Numbered from the stretch's first letter, positions 35,697 through 45,351 are shown. The stretch: DNA of 47,643 bases from Iodobacter sp. BJB302 (GCF_002735645.1 NZ_PDZG01000038.1:1-47643); one strand, 5' to 3'. Notes: generated by a model from the letters alone, not told the origin. Numbers and translations: made by a program.

Positions 35697-38642
35697 ATGA
35701 TCCCTCGCCTCTCTAAAACACCAGCACCACAGTCCCTCTACCTCGATTTTATTAGCGAGCTGCGCTTGCGTGGTTTTGCGGGGGAGATCAGCAGCAGCCT
35801 AGCTGATCGCACCGTTTTAGCGACGGATAATTCGATTTATCAGCTTTTGCCGCAGGCGGCGGTGTTCCCAAAGCACAGCGATGACGTGATCCGCGTAGTG
35901 AAGCTGGCGAGTGAGCCGCGCTTTCACAGTATTAAGCTTTACCCGCGCGGCGGGGGCACGGGGACGAACGGGCAGTCTTTGGGAGATGGCTTAGTTGTCG
36001 ATCTCTCCAAAAATATGAATGCCATTCTGGAGATCAATGCAGAGCAGCGCTGGGCCAGAGTGCAAACGGGTATGGTGAAAGATCAGCTCAACAAAGAGCT
36101 GGCCAAACACGGGCTGTTTTTTGCGCCCGAATTATCCACATCCAATCGCGCCACCATAGGCGGGATGATTAATACCGATGCCAGCGGCCAGGGCTCCTGC
36201 CTTTACGGCAAAACGCGTGATCATGTGCTGGAGCTGGATACCGTCTTACTGGATGGCACGCTTTGGCATTCGCAGCCTTTAAGCAGCGATGCACTAGAGC
36301 AAGTGTGTGAGCAGGGCAATCTGATTGGCCATGTTCACGGCCTGATCGCCCAAATTCATAAAGATCACAGCCAGCAAATTACGGCTACCTTTCCTAAGCT
36401 AAACCGCTGCCTGACCGGCTACGATCTGGCGCATATTTACAACGATGCCGGCCAGTTTGATCTGAATGCGATTTTATGCGGTTCGGAAGGCACGCTGGGG
36501 CTGATTGTTGAAGCCAAGCTGAATGTGCTGCCACTGCCCAAATACAGCGCGCTGATCAATATCCGCTACGCCAGCTTTGATGCGGCATTGCGCGATGCAC
36601 CGCATTTAATGGCGCTGGGCGCGGCATCGATTGAAACCGTCGATTCCACCATTTTGCAGCTCGCCAAAGGCGATTTAATCTGGCACGGCATCCGTGAGTT
36701 TTTCCCAGAAGACTCCACGCCCACACTGGGGATTAATTTACTGGAAGTTTTGAGTAATACGGAAGACGATCTCGCCGCGCAAATCGCCCATATTGAGCAA
36801 GGCCTGCAAGGCGAAGCGAGACTTGGTTTTACCGTGGCACGCGGCGATGCGGCAGTAAAACGCATCTGGGGAATGCGTAAAAAATCGGTCGGCCTGTTAG
36901 CAAACCGAGCTGGAAATGCCAAACCGATTCCCTTTGTAGAAGACACCGCCGTGCCGCCGGAAAATCTGGCCGATTATATTCATGAATTCAGGGCGCTGCT
37001 CGATCAGCACGGCTTGTTTTACGGCATGTTTGGCCATGTGGATGCGGGGGTTTTGCATGTGCGGCCCGCAATGGATATGAAAGAACCCAACGCGCTGGCC
37101 ATGCTGCGCGAGATCAGCGATGGCGTGGCGGCACTCACGCAAAAATATCACGGCGTACTCTGGGGCGAGCACGGCAAGGGGCTGCGCAGCGAGTATGCGC
37201 CAGCTTTTTTTGGCAAGCTCTACCCCTGCTTGCAGCAGATCAAGCAGGTGTTTGACCCGCATAATCAGCTCAACCCCGGCAAAATCGCCAGCCCGGATGA
37301 TTTAATCAGGATTGATGAATCGCCCACCCGTGGCGTTTATGACCGGCAAATCCCGATTCATGTCCGCAAAGATTACGATGGCGCGCTGCATTGCAATGGC
37401 AACGGCGCGTGCTATAACTTCGACACTGACGATGCGATGTGCCCGTCGTGGAAAGCCACCAGAGAGCGCCGCCACTCCCCCAAAGGCCGCGCCTCTTTAA
37501 TGCGCGAATGGCTGCGCCAATTGGCGGCGCAGGGGGTTGATCCAACAGCCACAAAACCCGCCAATCTGTTACTCCGCGCAATCAATAGCCTGAACAAGCA
37601 AGGCGACTTTTCAGAGGAAGTCATGGAAGCCATGAACGGCTGCCTGGCGTGTAAATCTTGCGCGGGGCAATGCCCTGTGAAGGTGGATATTCCTGATTTG
37701 CGCTCTAAATTTATGTCGCTCTACTACGGCCGCTATCTGCGCCCCGCCAAAGATTACTTAGTTGCCAGCATGGAAGCTGCGCTGCCCATGATGGCCAGAG
37801 CCCCAAGGCTCTACAACGCCGCGATCAGCACCCCGCTGGCCCGCAATATCATGCAGCGGCTTAATCTGATCGAAAGCCCGCTGCTTACCGGCGTTAATCT
37901 GCAAACCACCCTGTTGCAACGTGGCTTTGCCATGGCTGACGGGCAATATCAGGCTAACTCTGTAATCATCGTGCAGGATGCCTTCACCAGCTATTTTGAG
38001 ACCCAACTGGTGCTGGATGTATTCGATCTGCTTAAAAAACTCGGCTTCACCCCGCAGCTCGCCCCGTTTAAACCCAATGGCAAGCCACTGCATGTGCACG
38101 GATTTTTAGATCGCTTTAAGCGTACGGCCACAGATAACAGCGCCATGCTGCAAAAACTCGCCCAAAACGGCGTGCCATTGGTGGGAATCGATCCTTCGAT
38201 GACGCTGACTTACCGCAGCGAATACGCCAAAACATTGGCAAATCCACCTAAAGTAGCGCTGCTGCAAGAATGGCTGGCCGGGCAATTTGCCAAAAAACCC
38301 CCTGCTCTGAAGCTGAAAACCGCCTCCTTTACGCTGATCCCGCATTGCAGCGAAAAAACCAATGTGGCCAGCGCATTCAGCGATTGGGATAAGGTATTTG
38401 CTGCGCTGGGCGTGACGCTCAGTACTCAGCCCGCAGGCTGTTGCGGCATGGCTGGCACGTTTGGCCACGAGGCGGATCACAGAGAACAATCAAAGCAAAT
38501 CTACGCGCAAAGCTGGGCTAAAATTGTGGCGGAGCAAGAGACAAACCTGCTGGCCACCGGCTACTCCTGCCGCTGTCAGGTTAAACTCATAGACAAAACC
38601 AGCCTCCGCCATCCGGTGCAGGCTTTACTAGCTTGCTTTTAA
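35697..38642 (+). CDS. ydiJ: YdiJ-type FAD/Fe-S D-2-hydroxyglutarate dehydrogenase
   Basis: A 981-residue fusion of an FAD-linked oxidase and an iron-sulphur reductase. The N-terminal half has the FAD-binding PRGGGTGTNGQSLGDGLVVDL (about 80-100) and GSEGTLGLIVEAKLNVLP. The C-terminal FAD-oxidase part is followed by two [4Fe-4S]-type cysteine clusters: CNGNGACYNF...MCPSW (near 570) and CLACKSCAGQCPVKVDIP (about 648-665), then a C-terminal CCG domain with AGCCGMAGTFGHE (about 915-925). E. coli YdiJ, of the same layout, is a D-2-hydroxyglutarate dehydrogenase feeding the quinone pool. Its position after the HglS-like gene makes this substrate very plausible; D-lactate or a related 2-hydroxyacid is the alternative. 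Confidence 0.87.
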   Translation: MIPRLSKTPAPQSLYLDFISELRLRGFAGEISSSLADRTVLATDNSIYQLLPQAAVFPKHSDDVIRVVKLASEPRFHSIKLYPRGGGTGTNGQSLGDGLVVDLSKNMNAILEINAEQRWARVQTGMVKDQLNKELAKHGLFFAPELSTSNRATIGGMINTDASGQGSCLYGKTRDHVLELDTVLLDGTLWHSQPLSSDALEQVCEQGNLIGHVHGLIAQIHKDHSQQITATFPKLNRCLTGYDLAHIYNDAGQFDLNAILCGSEGTLGLIVEAKLNVLPLPKYSALINIRYASFDAALRDAPHLMALGAASIETVDSTILQLAKGDLIWHGIREFFPEDSTPTLGINLLEVLSNTEDDLAAQIAHIEQGLQGEARLGFTVARGDAAVKRIWGMRKKSVGLLANRAGNAKPIPFVEDTAVPPENLADYIHEFRALLDQHGLFYGMFGHVDAGVLHVRPAMDMKEPNALAMLREISDGVAALTQKYHGVLWGEHGKGLRSEYAPAFFGKLYPCLQQIKQVFDPHNQLNPGKIASPDDLIRIDESPTRGVYDRQIPIHVRKDYDGALHCNGNGACYNFDTDDAMCPSWKATRERRHSPKGRASLMREWLRQLAAQGVDPTATKPANLLLRAINSLNKQGDFSEEVMEAMNGCLACKSCAGQCPVKVDIPDLRSKFMSLYYGRYLRPAKDYLVASMEAALPMMARAPRLYNAAISTPLARNIMQRLNLIESPLLTGVNLQTTLLQRGFAMADGQYQANSVIIVQDAFTSYFETQLVLDVFDLLKKLGFTPQLAPFKPNGKPLHVHGFLDRFKRTATDNSAMLQKLAQNGVPLVGIDPSMTLTYRSEYAKTLANPPKVALLQEWLAGQFAKKPPALKLKTASFTLIPHCSEKTNVASAFSDWDKVFAALGVTLSTQPAGCCGMAGTFGHEADHREQSKQIYAQSWAKIVAEQETNLLATGYSCRCQVKLIDKTSLRHPVQALLACF

Positions 38643-38992
38643 AAACCCAAATCTTAAAACACGGAGGGAAGGAGAACACGAAGGATCACGGAGAAAACCC
38701 TAGCCAACGCTATTACTCTATTTAGAATTGAGCAGTATTTCCTAGGGTGTACAACGACGCAGTCGGAGCGCAGAAAACAGTGCGCAAGAAAAACGACTTG
38801 CACACCCTATAAAAAATTAGTTTTTTGCTTTTGCAGGAAAGCCAATTGCACAGCTGGATCCCCGATTAAAACACTCGGGTTAACGATCTAATCAGCAATG
38901 TAGGGTGGTTTGTTCTTATGAATACTCATGTTTTGCTTTTCTCCGTGTAACTCAGTGTTCTCTGTGTCCTCCGTGTTTTAAGATTTGGGTTT
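38643..38992. repeat. Large composite inverted repeat, family E copy 2
   Basis: Perfect 24-base arms (38643-38666 and 38969-38992) lie between the YdiJ-type gene and astE. The left arm begins right after the stop codon. Nested inside are an 11/12-match inverted repeat (38743-38754 with 38798-38809) and a half copy of the family C element (38851-38879). Additional CACGGAG/CTCCGTG pairs extend both arms. No coding sequence is seen in this 377-bp gap. Confidence 0.9.
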
Positions 38993-39019
38993 GCTCATCC
39001 TGCCTACTAGGACCCCGCC

Positions 39020-40015
39020 ATGCCACACACTCATCCTGTTCTTGCTGATTTCCTAAGTTTTACCTTACAAGATCATCCCATTGATATCGTCAAAGGCACG
39101 CTGGCCAGTGGGGTGCATTGGCATTATCTGGGCGAGGGTTTGCTGGAGTTTGTGCCGCATCATGGCAGTGATCAGAGCTTAGTTTTGTCGGCAGGAATAC
39201 ATGGCAATGAGACTGCGCCGATTGAGCTGCTTAATACCTTGGTTAAAGACTTGGCAAGCGGGCAGTTGGCTTTGGGCGTGCGACTTTTGGTTTTGCTGGG
39301 CAATGTCGCGGCAATGCGGGGTAGTGATCGTTATTTGGATGATGATCTCAACCGCTTATTTGATCACCGCCATACCCGCCTGCCGGAAAGCCGTGATGCA
39401 CAACGCGCCGCACAAATTGAAGCGGCGATGGCGCAGTTTTTTGCGGGAGGCAGTGGCACGCGCTATCACCTTGATCTGCACACCGCCATCCGCCCTTCCA
39501 GCTTTACCCGCTTTGGCCTGCTGCCTTACCAGACCCGGCCTTACGACACGCATTTGCTTAAATGCCTTGAGTGCTGTGATTTAGGTGCGCTGCTGATTAA
39601 CCATGCCCCGGCAGGCACGTTTGCTTACCACTCCAGCCAGCACCACGGCGCGCAATCGGTAACGCTGGAGCTGGGCAAAGTGCAGCCTTTCGGCAAAAAC
39701 CAACTCGAAGAATTTGCAGGCATTAATGCACTGATGCAAAGCATGGTCTCCGCCACCGAGCCCAACTGGCCCGCCCGGCCCTATCAAGTGTTTAAAGTGG
39801 TCGGCCAGCTGGAGAAACACAGCGAAGCATTTAAGCTGCATCTGCCGGACGATGTCGCCAATTTCACCGGCTATCCCCAAGGCACGCTGATTGCATCTGA
39901 CAATGGCTACGAATACAAAGTAAGCCACCCTGAAGAGCGAGTCGTCTTCCCCAACCCCAAAGTAAAACCCGGCGTGCGGGCTGGATTGATGGTGGTGGAA
40001 GTCAAGGATTTTTGA
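39020..40015 (+). CDS. astE: Succinylglutamate desuccinylase
   Basis: A 331-residue zinc hydrolase of the AstE/aspartoacylase family. It splits N-succinylglutamate into succinate and glutamate, the last AST step. Zinc ligands are His61 and Glu64 in GIHGNETAP and His154 in HLDLHTAIR; the catalytic Glu217 is in VTLELGKVQPFG. The conserved DDDLNRLF is at 107-114. It is separated from the other ast genes by more than 33 kb that includes the EPS cluster, and it stands between two family E repeats, so it is probably expressed alone. The start codon gives the full family N-terminus. Confidence 0.93.
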   Translation: MPHTHPVLADFLSFTLQDHPIDIVKGTLASGVHWHYLGEGLLEFVPHHGSDQSLVLSAGIHGNETAPIELLNTLVKDLASGQLALGVRLLVLLGNVAAMRGSDRYLDDDLNRLFDHRHTRLPESRDAQRAAQIEAAMAQFFAGGSGTRYHLDLHTAIRPSSFTRFGLLPYQTRPYDTHLLKCLECCDLGALLINHAPAGTFAYHSSQHHGAQSVTLELGKVQPFGKNQLEEFAGINALMQSMVSATEPNWPARPYQVFKVVGQLEKHSEAFKLHLPDDVANFTGYPQGTLIASDNGYEYKVSHPEERVVFPNPKVKPGVRAGLMVVEVKDF

Positions 40016-40023
40016 TACCTGAA

Positions 40024-40217
40024 AAACCCAAGTCTTAAAACACGGTTTAGATCGTCATCCCCGGGCGCTTCAATCGGGGATCCGGCAGCGCCACATGATC
40101 CCCGATAAAAACACCCGGGAATGACGAAATCCCCCAATGCTTAATATGACAATAAATTGGCTTTTCTCCGTAAAACAGGGAGCTCTCTCTGTCCTCCGTG
40201 TTTTAAGAAATGGGTTT
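40024..40217. repeat. Composite inverted repeat, family E copy 3 with nested family C copy
   Basis: The arms 40024-40045 and 40196-40217 pair with two mismatches in 22. Nested inside is a family C element with outer arms 40053-40067 and 40112-40126 and a perfect inner stem (40073-40082 with 40097-40106). It fills nearly all of the gap between astE and the next small gene. Confidence 0.88.
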
Positions 40218-40271
40218 AAATTTAGCGTTTTCACTTACAATCTCCCCCTGTATTAAATAAAGGTTAGCCCT

Positions 40272-40667
40272 GTGTTTCCCATCAATACCGACATCCCCAG
40301 CTATGGCGTTGATACGCATACGATTGAAAACTGGCAGTGGTTTCAGGCCGTCGGCCATTTGGTAGCGACTGAGCTGGCGGCTAAGCCGCGTGGTACGGTG
40401 GCGGTGCTGGCGGAGGAAGAGCGTGCTTACTGGCTGGCGCTGATTGAAGAGCAATACTATCTTGCCACTGCGCCAATTATCGAAGGTGAAATCTACCTTG
40501 CCGCCGCAGCGCTGGCGCGGGATTTGGTGGGAATGTGTGGCGATGAGCTGGCCTATATGCGCGGCGGCCTGGCCAGCTGGCTGCTCAATCAGACGACATT
40601 GCAAGTTGAAGCGCGGCAGTTGCAATGCTGGCAAACGCTGCCCACCTACGCGGGATGGGATGATTAA
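40272..40667 (+). CDS. Hypothetical protein, 131 residues
   Basis: A small soluble, acidic, largely helical protein. I do not recognise a family. Visible features are a Trp-rich N-terminal part (IENWQWFQAVGHLVATEL), a run of Ala/Glu-rich helices and the C-terminal LPTYAGWDD. There is no signal peptide or membrane segment. The start is a GTG with AAAGG about eight bases upstream, which supports it as a real gene. The codon usage and Ala-rich composition look like those of its neighbours rather than a random frame. Function unknown. Confidence 0.65.
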   Translation: MFPINTDIPSYGVDTHTIENWQWFQAVGHLVATELAAKPRGTVAVLAEEERAYWLALIEEQYYLATAPIIEGEIYLAAAALARDLVGMCGDELAYMRGGLASWLLNQTTLQVEARQLQCWQTLPTYAGWDD

Positions 40668-40837
40668 AGCGGGCGGGGTGACTCAAAAGTTCTGCACACA
40701 GCGCACTGAAAAAACTTTAACTCCGCCCTCAGCAGCATCGCTTGGTTCTTTCAGTGTTCTGCTATTTAACACTGTGTGCTCTGTGTTTGCAGATTTGGCG
40801 CTGTTTTAGAATATGTTCACAGCGTGTTTCATTGCGG

Positions 40838-41077
40838 CTAAGGCATTGCACGCAGCGCCACATCAAGCTGATCGATTACTTCTGCCCAATCAGCGTCTTC
40901 TTCCAGCTCTTCACGTAAAAATGCGACCTGATTTTCTGTCCAGAAAGGCGCTTCCAGCAGGGAGAAATGCGAAGGCAGAGGGGCGTGTTTCATAATAAAG
41001 GCCGCGATATCGTCATCGCCGGATGCCAGACCCAGCTGGGCAAAAAGCGCATTAAGATGATGAGGAAATTTTTCCAT
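40838..41077 (-). CDS. DUF2789 family protein
   Basis: A 79-residue cytoplasmic protein that matches the DUF2789 family in length and motif: LNALFAQLGLASGDDDIAAF near the N-terminus, then PLPSHFSLLEAPFWT and FLREELEEDADWAEVIDQLD. The family is conserved in proteobacteria and has no known function. It lies 50 bp downstream of tssG on the same strand, so it could be cotranscribed with the secretion genes, but this is probably chance since the family is not usually linked with type VI secretion. Confidence 0.85.
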   Translation of the reverse strand: MEKFPHHLNALFAQLGLASGDDDIAAFIMKHAPLPSHFSLLEAPFWTENQVAFLREELEEDADWAEVIDQLDVALRAMP

Positions 41078-41127
41078 GGCAGCCTTCTTATGAGCCGATT
41101 GATAACTTGTAGCTTAGCAGCAACTTG

Positions 41128-42141
41128 CTATTCCAGAAGGCAAAACATCATATCGCTTGGGTGATGGTCCTGAGCGCCCAGCCAGCAGCTGCCGCCTAAT
41201 TGCACCACAGGCTCTGCGGCCAGCTGTGCCACCGGAACATCGCGCTGATCCAGGATTAAAGTGACATCGCAGGCAAGGCTGTGGCCCAGTGCAAATTTAA
41301 GCAGCTCTCTGAGCGAATGCGCCGCATCGGCATTGGGTTGCAGGGCAGAAAACTGAGCCCAGCGCAGTGGCCCAAGGCGCAAATTAAGCTTAGTTTGCCT
41401 GTCCCAGATTCTGTCCCCGGCAAAGGCAGAAACGCCCAGCTCGCAGGATGCGCCGCCCAGCTGGCTTTGCTCTGCTTCGGGTAGATTCATCCACTGGCCG
41501 GCAAACTGCACCAGCTCGGCCCTGAAGCCAAAAAAACCTTCGATCAGTGTAACCAACGCCTGGCTGGACATCGGTTTCTGGCTTAACAGCCCCGCATAAT
41601 AAATAAACAGGTTTTCATCATGCAGCGCGCCCTGCCCCATTTGCGCCCGCAATGCGCTTAAGCCCATGCCGCCCAAATCCAGCAGATTACGGCTAAAGCC
41701 GTCCTGCTCGCCGCTTTCAGCTTGCAGCCAGAAGCGATATTTTTTCCATGCGCCGTAAAACAGAGCAATAGAGCGGTGGCTGAAAATATCCAGAAAGGCA
41801 TGCAGGGTTGGATCGCGATACTGCTGGCGACGCTCGATCAGCAGCTCGGTATAGCTGGTGGGCAAAACGCCGCTGGGGCCGGTGAGGCCCATAAATGCGA
41901 CTTCCAGCTCGTTCAGCTCGCCGTCTTCGGTTTGCACGGCGGTATAGCGGGTCATTTCGCTGGCAGGGAAAGACAAATTAGCCAGGGTGCGAAAACGCAG
42001 GCCCGAAGGCAATGGCCCGCGCCGGTCGCCCCGCTTTCTGGCGGATAAACCCAAAAGCCGCACCGCCTGAAAAAAGCCAAAGCCCGTTGGATTAGCCAGA
42101 AGCTCCTGATCCAGATGACGAGGGTGTTTAGAGCTGGCCAT
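41128..42141 (-). CDS. tssG: Type VI secretion baseplate protein TssG
   Basis: A 337-residue protein of the TssG/ImpH/VasB family. TssG joins TssE, TssF and TssK to form the wedge of the T6SS baseplate in the cytoplasm. The family features are the N-terminal FGFFQAVRLLGL, RFRTLANLSFPASEM, the LTGPSGVLPTSYTELLIER block and LDIFSHRSIALFYGAWKKYRF. It follows tssF on the same strand with a 36-bp gap, the usual tssF-tssG order. The length is normal. Confidence 0.93.
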   Translation of the reverse strand: MASSKHPRHLDQELLANPTGFGFFQAVRLLGLSARKRGDRRGPLPSGLRFRTLANLSFPASEMTRYTAVQTEDGELNELEVAFMGLTGPSGVLPTSYTELLIERRQQYRDPTLHAFLDIFSHRSIALFYGAWKKYRFWLQAESGEQDGFSRNLLDLGGMGLSALRAQMGQGALHDENLFIYYAGLLSQKPMSSQALVTLIEGFFGFRAELVQFAGQWMNLPEAEQSQLGGASCELGVSAFAGDRIWDRQTKLNLRLGPLRWAQFSALQPNADAAHSLRELLKFALGHSLACDVTLILDQRDVPVAQLAAEPVVQLGGSCWLGAQDHHPSDMMFCLLE

Positions 42142-42177
42142 GCAGCGCTCTCCCTTTTGATACGCAAAGATGAGTCA

Positions 42178-44031
42178 TTAAATAACCAAAGCCTCACCTG
42201 CTCGTGCAGGCCATGCAGCCAGCTCTTCGTGCTTGGTTTTTACCCGCAGGCGGGTAAAGCTGTTTGGCGAGCAATACAGTGCAAAAAAGCGCTCCAGCAC
42301 ACTGGCAAACAGATAAATACTGCCGCCCACGTAATATTCTTCATCCAGCGTCAGGGTGATTTCGGTACCGCGTACAAAGCCCGCAAAATCCCGGCCCATA
42401 ACCCGTGTGACGGCCGGTGCACTGGTGATGGCGCTGATCCCCTGAATCTGCCGGGTATTCACTGGTGAATCGGTCTGGTTATACAACACCAGCATTTCCT
42501 GCAAGGCAGAGCGGCCCGATTCAATCAAAGACAAATAATTAAGCGACAGATGCGAAACCAGACGCCACTGCAGCCCGCGTTTTTGCGGCGGGCGTAAGCT
42601 GTTACTTGGTTTACGCAGCAGCTTCACCCGCTTCACCACCGAATGCCCCGGCAGGCTGAAATCAATATGCTGGCCAGACTGGCTGCCGCCAAAAGGAATC
42701 AGCTCGGGCAGATCACGATTACTGCAGAGTAATTCCAGGCTTAAAACCTCGGCCCCTGGCCTGACGGCGTTAAAATCCAGATCAACCAGATGCAGCTCTA
42801 AATCTGTGCCTTTATCGTCCTGGCGGGGCGAAGCCTCACGGCTGACGTGCCAGTAAAATTTGGGGCCTTCTTTACTCACCCCGTGCCGGATCGCATAAAA
42901 CGGCAGAACTTCTTCGCTGCTTTCTTGGCTGCCGGTTTTTTCTACCCGCACCACGCGCCGCAGCTGCATCACTTCAAAAGCATGCTGCTTGCGTGCATCG
43001 GGCACAACGGGATAGCTGGCTTTCTGGTGGGTCACACGAATGGGCTCACCCGCCTGCACAAAGAGATTCACAATCGGCGTGCAGCCCAGTTTGAAATGAG
43101 AAGCCTGCAAATGATGCAAGAGGCGTGCATGGCGCTCGGTATCGGGCCAGCGCTGAATCATGCACTGAATCACCAGCTTGCTGCCCGAAATGGTTTGCGC
43201 CACATCGCTCAGCTGCTGAATATCCACAAATAAAAATTTATCCGGGCAGCTGAAATATTCGGTCAGTAAACGATAGCCCAGAAAGGAGCGCTCGTCGTAT
43301 TCCAGCACGCCTTCATCACGGCCAAAGCCTACCGGTGCAATTGCAGCAGCAGGCAAAAAGCGGGTACGGGCCGGATCATCGCTGCCATCGCCCACGCGCA
43401 AACGGGTTGTGCCTGACAGCAGCAGCTCGTACACCAGATGCATCAGCGCAGGCTCGCCATCCAGAAATAATCTGAGCGACTGCAAATTAATACTGCTGAC
43501 AGGCAAATTGCCGTGAGTATTGAATTCCAGTGTTAACACCGCAGCTGCATCTGGCGCGATACGGCGCAAATTAGGCGAGCTGCTGCATAACTCCAGCTTG
43601 GCATCTGATAAAGACAAGGGATAAAGATCTACCGGATAGCAGGTTCTGAATTTACACGTTACGCCCTGAATGGCTGGCGCATGCACAGGCTGGCCGCGCT
43701 CAATCACATAGCGTTTGGCGATTTCCGGCCGCAGGGGATCACACTCAAACTGCACAATGCTGGACGATGGAATCGGCCGCAGATAGTGCGGATAGAGCAC
43801 ATCTAAAAAGCTGGAGGCAATTTCTGGGTATTCGTCGTCCAGCTTTTTATGAATGCGTGAGGCAAGAAAGGCGAATGATTCAATCAGACGCTCGGTATGC
43901 GGATCTTCACACTGATCCCCTTCTAATTGCAGCCGGCCGGCAATTTTAGGGTAACGGCGGGCAAACTCGCCCGACAATTCGCGTAATAAACTCAGCTCAC
44001 GTTCGTAATACGGCAATAATGAATCAAGCAT
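42178..44031 (-). CDS. tssF: Type VI secretion baseplate protein TssF
   Basis: A 617-residue protein, the usual length for TssF/ImpG/VasA. The N-terminal block is diagnostic: LPYYERELSLLRELSGEFAR, then FPKIAGRL-type YPKIAGRLQLEGDQCEDPHTERLIESFAFL and SFLDVLYPHYLRPIPS. It forms a heterodimeric baseplate wedge component with TssG. Upstream there is no tssE on this strand; instead the divergent tssA begins 225 bp away, so the T6SS core genes have been rearranged relative to the common tssE-tssF-tssG order, or the rest lie outside the window. Confidence 0.95.
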   Translation of the reverse strand: MLDSLLPYYERELSLLRELSGEFARRYPKIAGRLQLEGDQCEDPHTERLIESFAFLASRIHKKLDDEYPEIASSFLDVLYPHYLRPIPSSSIVQFECDPLRPEIAKRYVIERGQPVHAPAIQGVTCKFRTCYPVDLYPLSLSDAKLELCSSSPNLRRIAPDAAAVLTLEFNTHGNLPVSSINLQSLRLFLDGEPALMHLVYELLLSGTTRLRVGDGSDDPARTRFLPAAAIAPVGFGRDEGVLEYDERSFLGYRLLTEYFSCPDKFLFVDIQQLSDVAQTISGSKLVIQCMIQRWPDTERHARLLHHLQASHFKLGCTPIVNLFVQAGEPIRVTHQKASYPVVPDARKQHAFEVMQLRRVVRVEKTGSQESSEEVLPFYAIRHGVSKEGPKFYWHVSREASPRQDDKGTDLELHLVDLDFNAVRPGAEVLSLELLCSNRDLPELIPFGGSQSGQHIDFSLPGHSVVKRVKLLRKPSNSLRPPQKRGLQWRLVSHLSLNYLSLIESGRSALQEMLVLYNQTDSPVNTRQIQGISAITSAPAVTRVMGRDFAGFVRGTEITLTLDEEYYVGGSIYLFASVLERFFALYCSPNSFTRLRVKTKHEELAAWPARAGEALVI

Positions 44032-44256
44032 GAGGCACTGTCTTTCGGGAGTGAATAAATATAACGAGCAGATTCCGCGTCAATATTAAATATACCATCG
44101 GCCCGTATTAAGCTGACATTATCAGGCAATACTGAGTAATAATGAAAGGAATTGTTACCCTATTGATAAATTTAACCCCAGGTGTAATGACAAGCTGTTG
44201 TAATTAAAACACCATATTGACAGACCTGACATTCTTTTAAAAGCTCTGGAAACGCC

Positions 44257-45351
44257 ATGACAACCCAAGATAAACTGGCCACTTTGCTGGCCCCCATCTC
44301 TGCAGATCAGCCCGCTGGTGAGGATTTGGGCTATTCCGCTCTCTTTGATCAAATCCGCGAAGCCCGCCGCGCGGATGACCCCAGCCTCTCTCAGGGCGAT
44401 TGGGGCCAGCAATTAAAAACCGCCGACTGGAGCAAAGTGATTCAACTTTGCAAACAGGCACTCAGCCAGCAAAGCAAAGATTTTCAACTGGCAGCATGGT
44501 ATGGCGAAGCACTGGTTAAAACCCGTGGTTTTGCCGGTGCCCATCTGGCCTTGCAAGTGCTGGACGGCCTGCTGGATCATTACTGGGAAACCGCTTATCC
44601 GGAATACGATCCCAATGATTTAGACGAACGGGTAGGCAAGCTGGAGTGGTTTAATAATCAGATGGGCATGGCGCTGCGCGAAGTGCCGCTGACTGATCCG
44701 ATTCACGGCGGCTATAACTGGCAGCAGTGGCAGGAATCGCGTGAAGTAGAAAACATGGGCCTGAAAGACAGCCAGGCCAAAGAAGCCGCACTGGCCGAAG
44801 GCAAGCTCGCTGGTGAAACCTTTGATAAAAGTGCCAACGCCAGTGGTGCCAGCTGGTTTAAACAGCTGCATACCCAGCTTGAACACACCCAGCAGGCTTA
44901 TCACGCACTGGATAAACGCATCGACGAACGCTTTGGCTTTGCTGCGCCTAATTTTGCCGAATTACGCAATGCGCTCAATGCCTGCCTTGAAGTTGTTAAC
45001 CGCCTGCGTCTGCAATGGGGCGAGCCATCTACTGCACCCGCACACCATGAGCCTGCACCTGTGATCAGCCACGAAAGCCAGCCAAGCAACCATGCCCCAC
45101 AAGCCATCAGCCACAACCCCGCTCCAACCCGCCAGGGCCCGCTGCAAAGCCGCGCAGATGCCGTGCGCCAACTGGTTGAAGTGGCCCGCTACTTCCGCCA
45201 GCACGAGCCGCACAGCCCCGTAGCCCTCTTGGCCGAGCGCGCAGCCAAGTGGGCAGAAATGAGCCTGGAAGAATGGTTGGGATCAGTGATTAAAGATGAT
45301 GCAACGCTGGGCCAGCTTAACGAGCTGCTGGATATTAAGCGCAACGACTAA
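44257..45351 (+). CDS. tssA: Type VI secretion protein TssA
   Basis: A 364-residue TssA. The ImpA_N domain covers about 8-135 with PISADQPAGEDLGYSALFDQ and LLDHYWETAYPEYDPNDLDERV. A Pro/His/Ser-rich linker (about 260-300) leads to the C-terminal RADAVRQLVEVARYFRQHEPHSP block, with LEEWLGSVIKDD near the end. TssA caps the distal end of the growing sheath or acts at the baseplate. It is divergent from tssF across 225 bp, which probably holds promoters for both directions. No sheath genes (tssB, tssC) follow within the window. Confidence 0.93.
   Translation: MTTQDKLATLLAPISADQPAGEDLGYSALFDQIREARRADDPSLSQGDWGQQLKTADWSKVIQLCKQALSQQSKDFQLAAWYGEALVKTRGFAGAHLALQVLDGLLDHYWETAYPEYDPNDLDERVGKLEWFNNQMGMALREVPLTDPIHGGYNWQQWQESREVENMGLKDSQAKEAALAEGKLAGETFDKSANASGASWFKQLHTQLEHTQQAYHALDKRIDERFGFAAPNFAELRNALNACLEVVNRLRLQWGEPSTAPAHHEPAPVISHESQPSNHAPQAISHNPAPTRQGPLQSRADAVRQLVEVARYFRQHEPHSPVALLAERAAKWAEMSLEEWLGSVIKDDATLGQLNELLDIKRND

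Noticed and set aside
44217-44245. TTGACA before tssA as a promoter.
   Set aside because: No acceptable -10 box is found at 16-18 bases distance.
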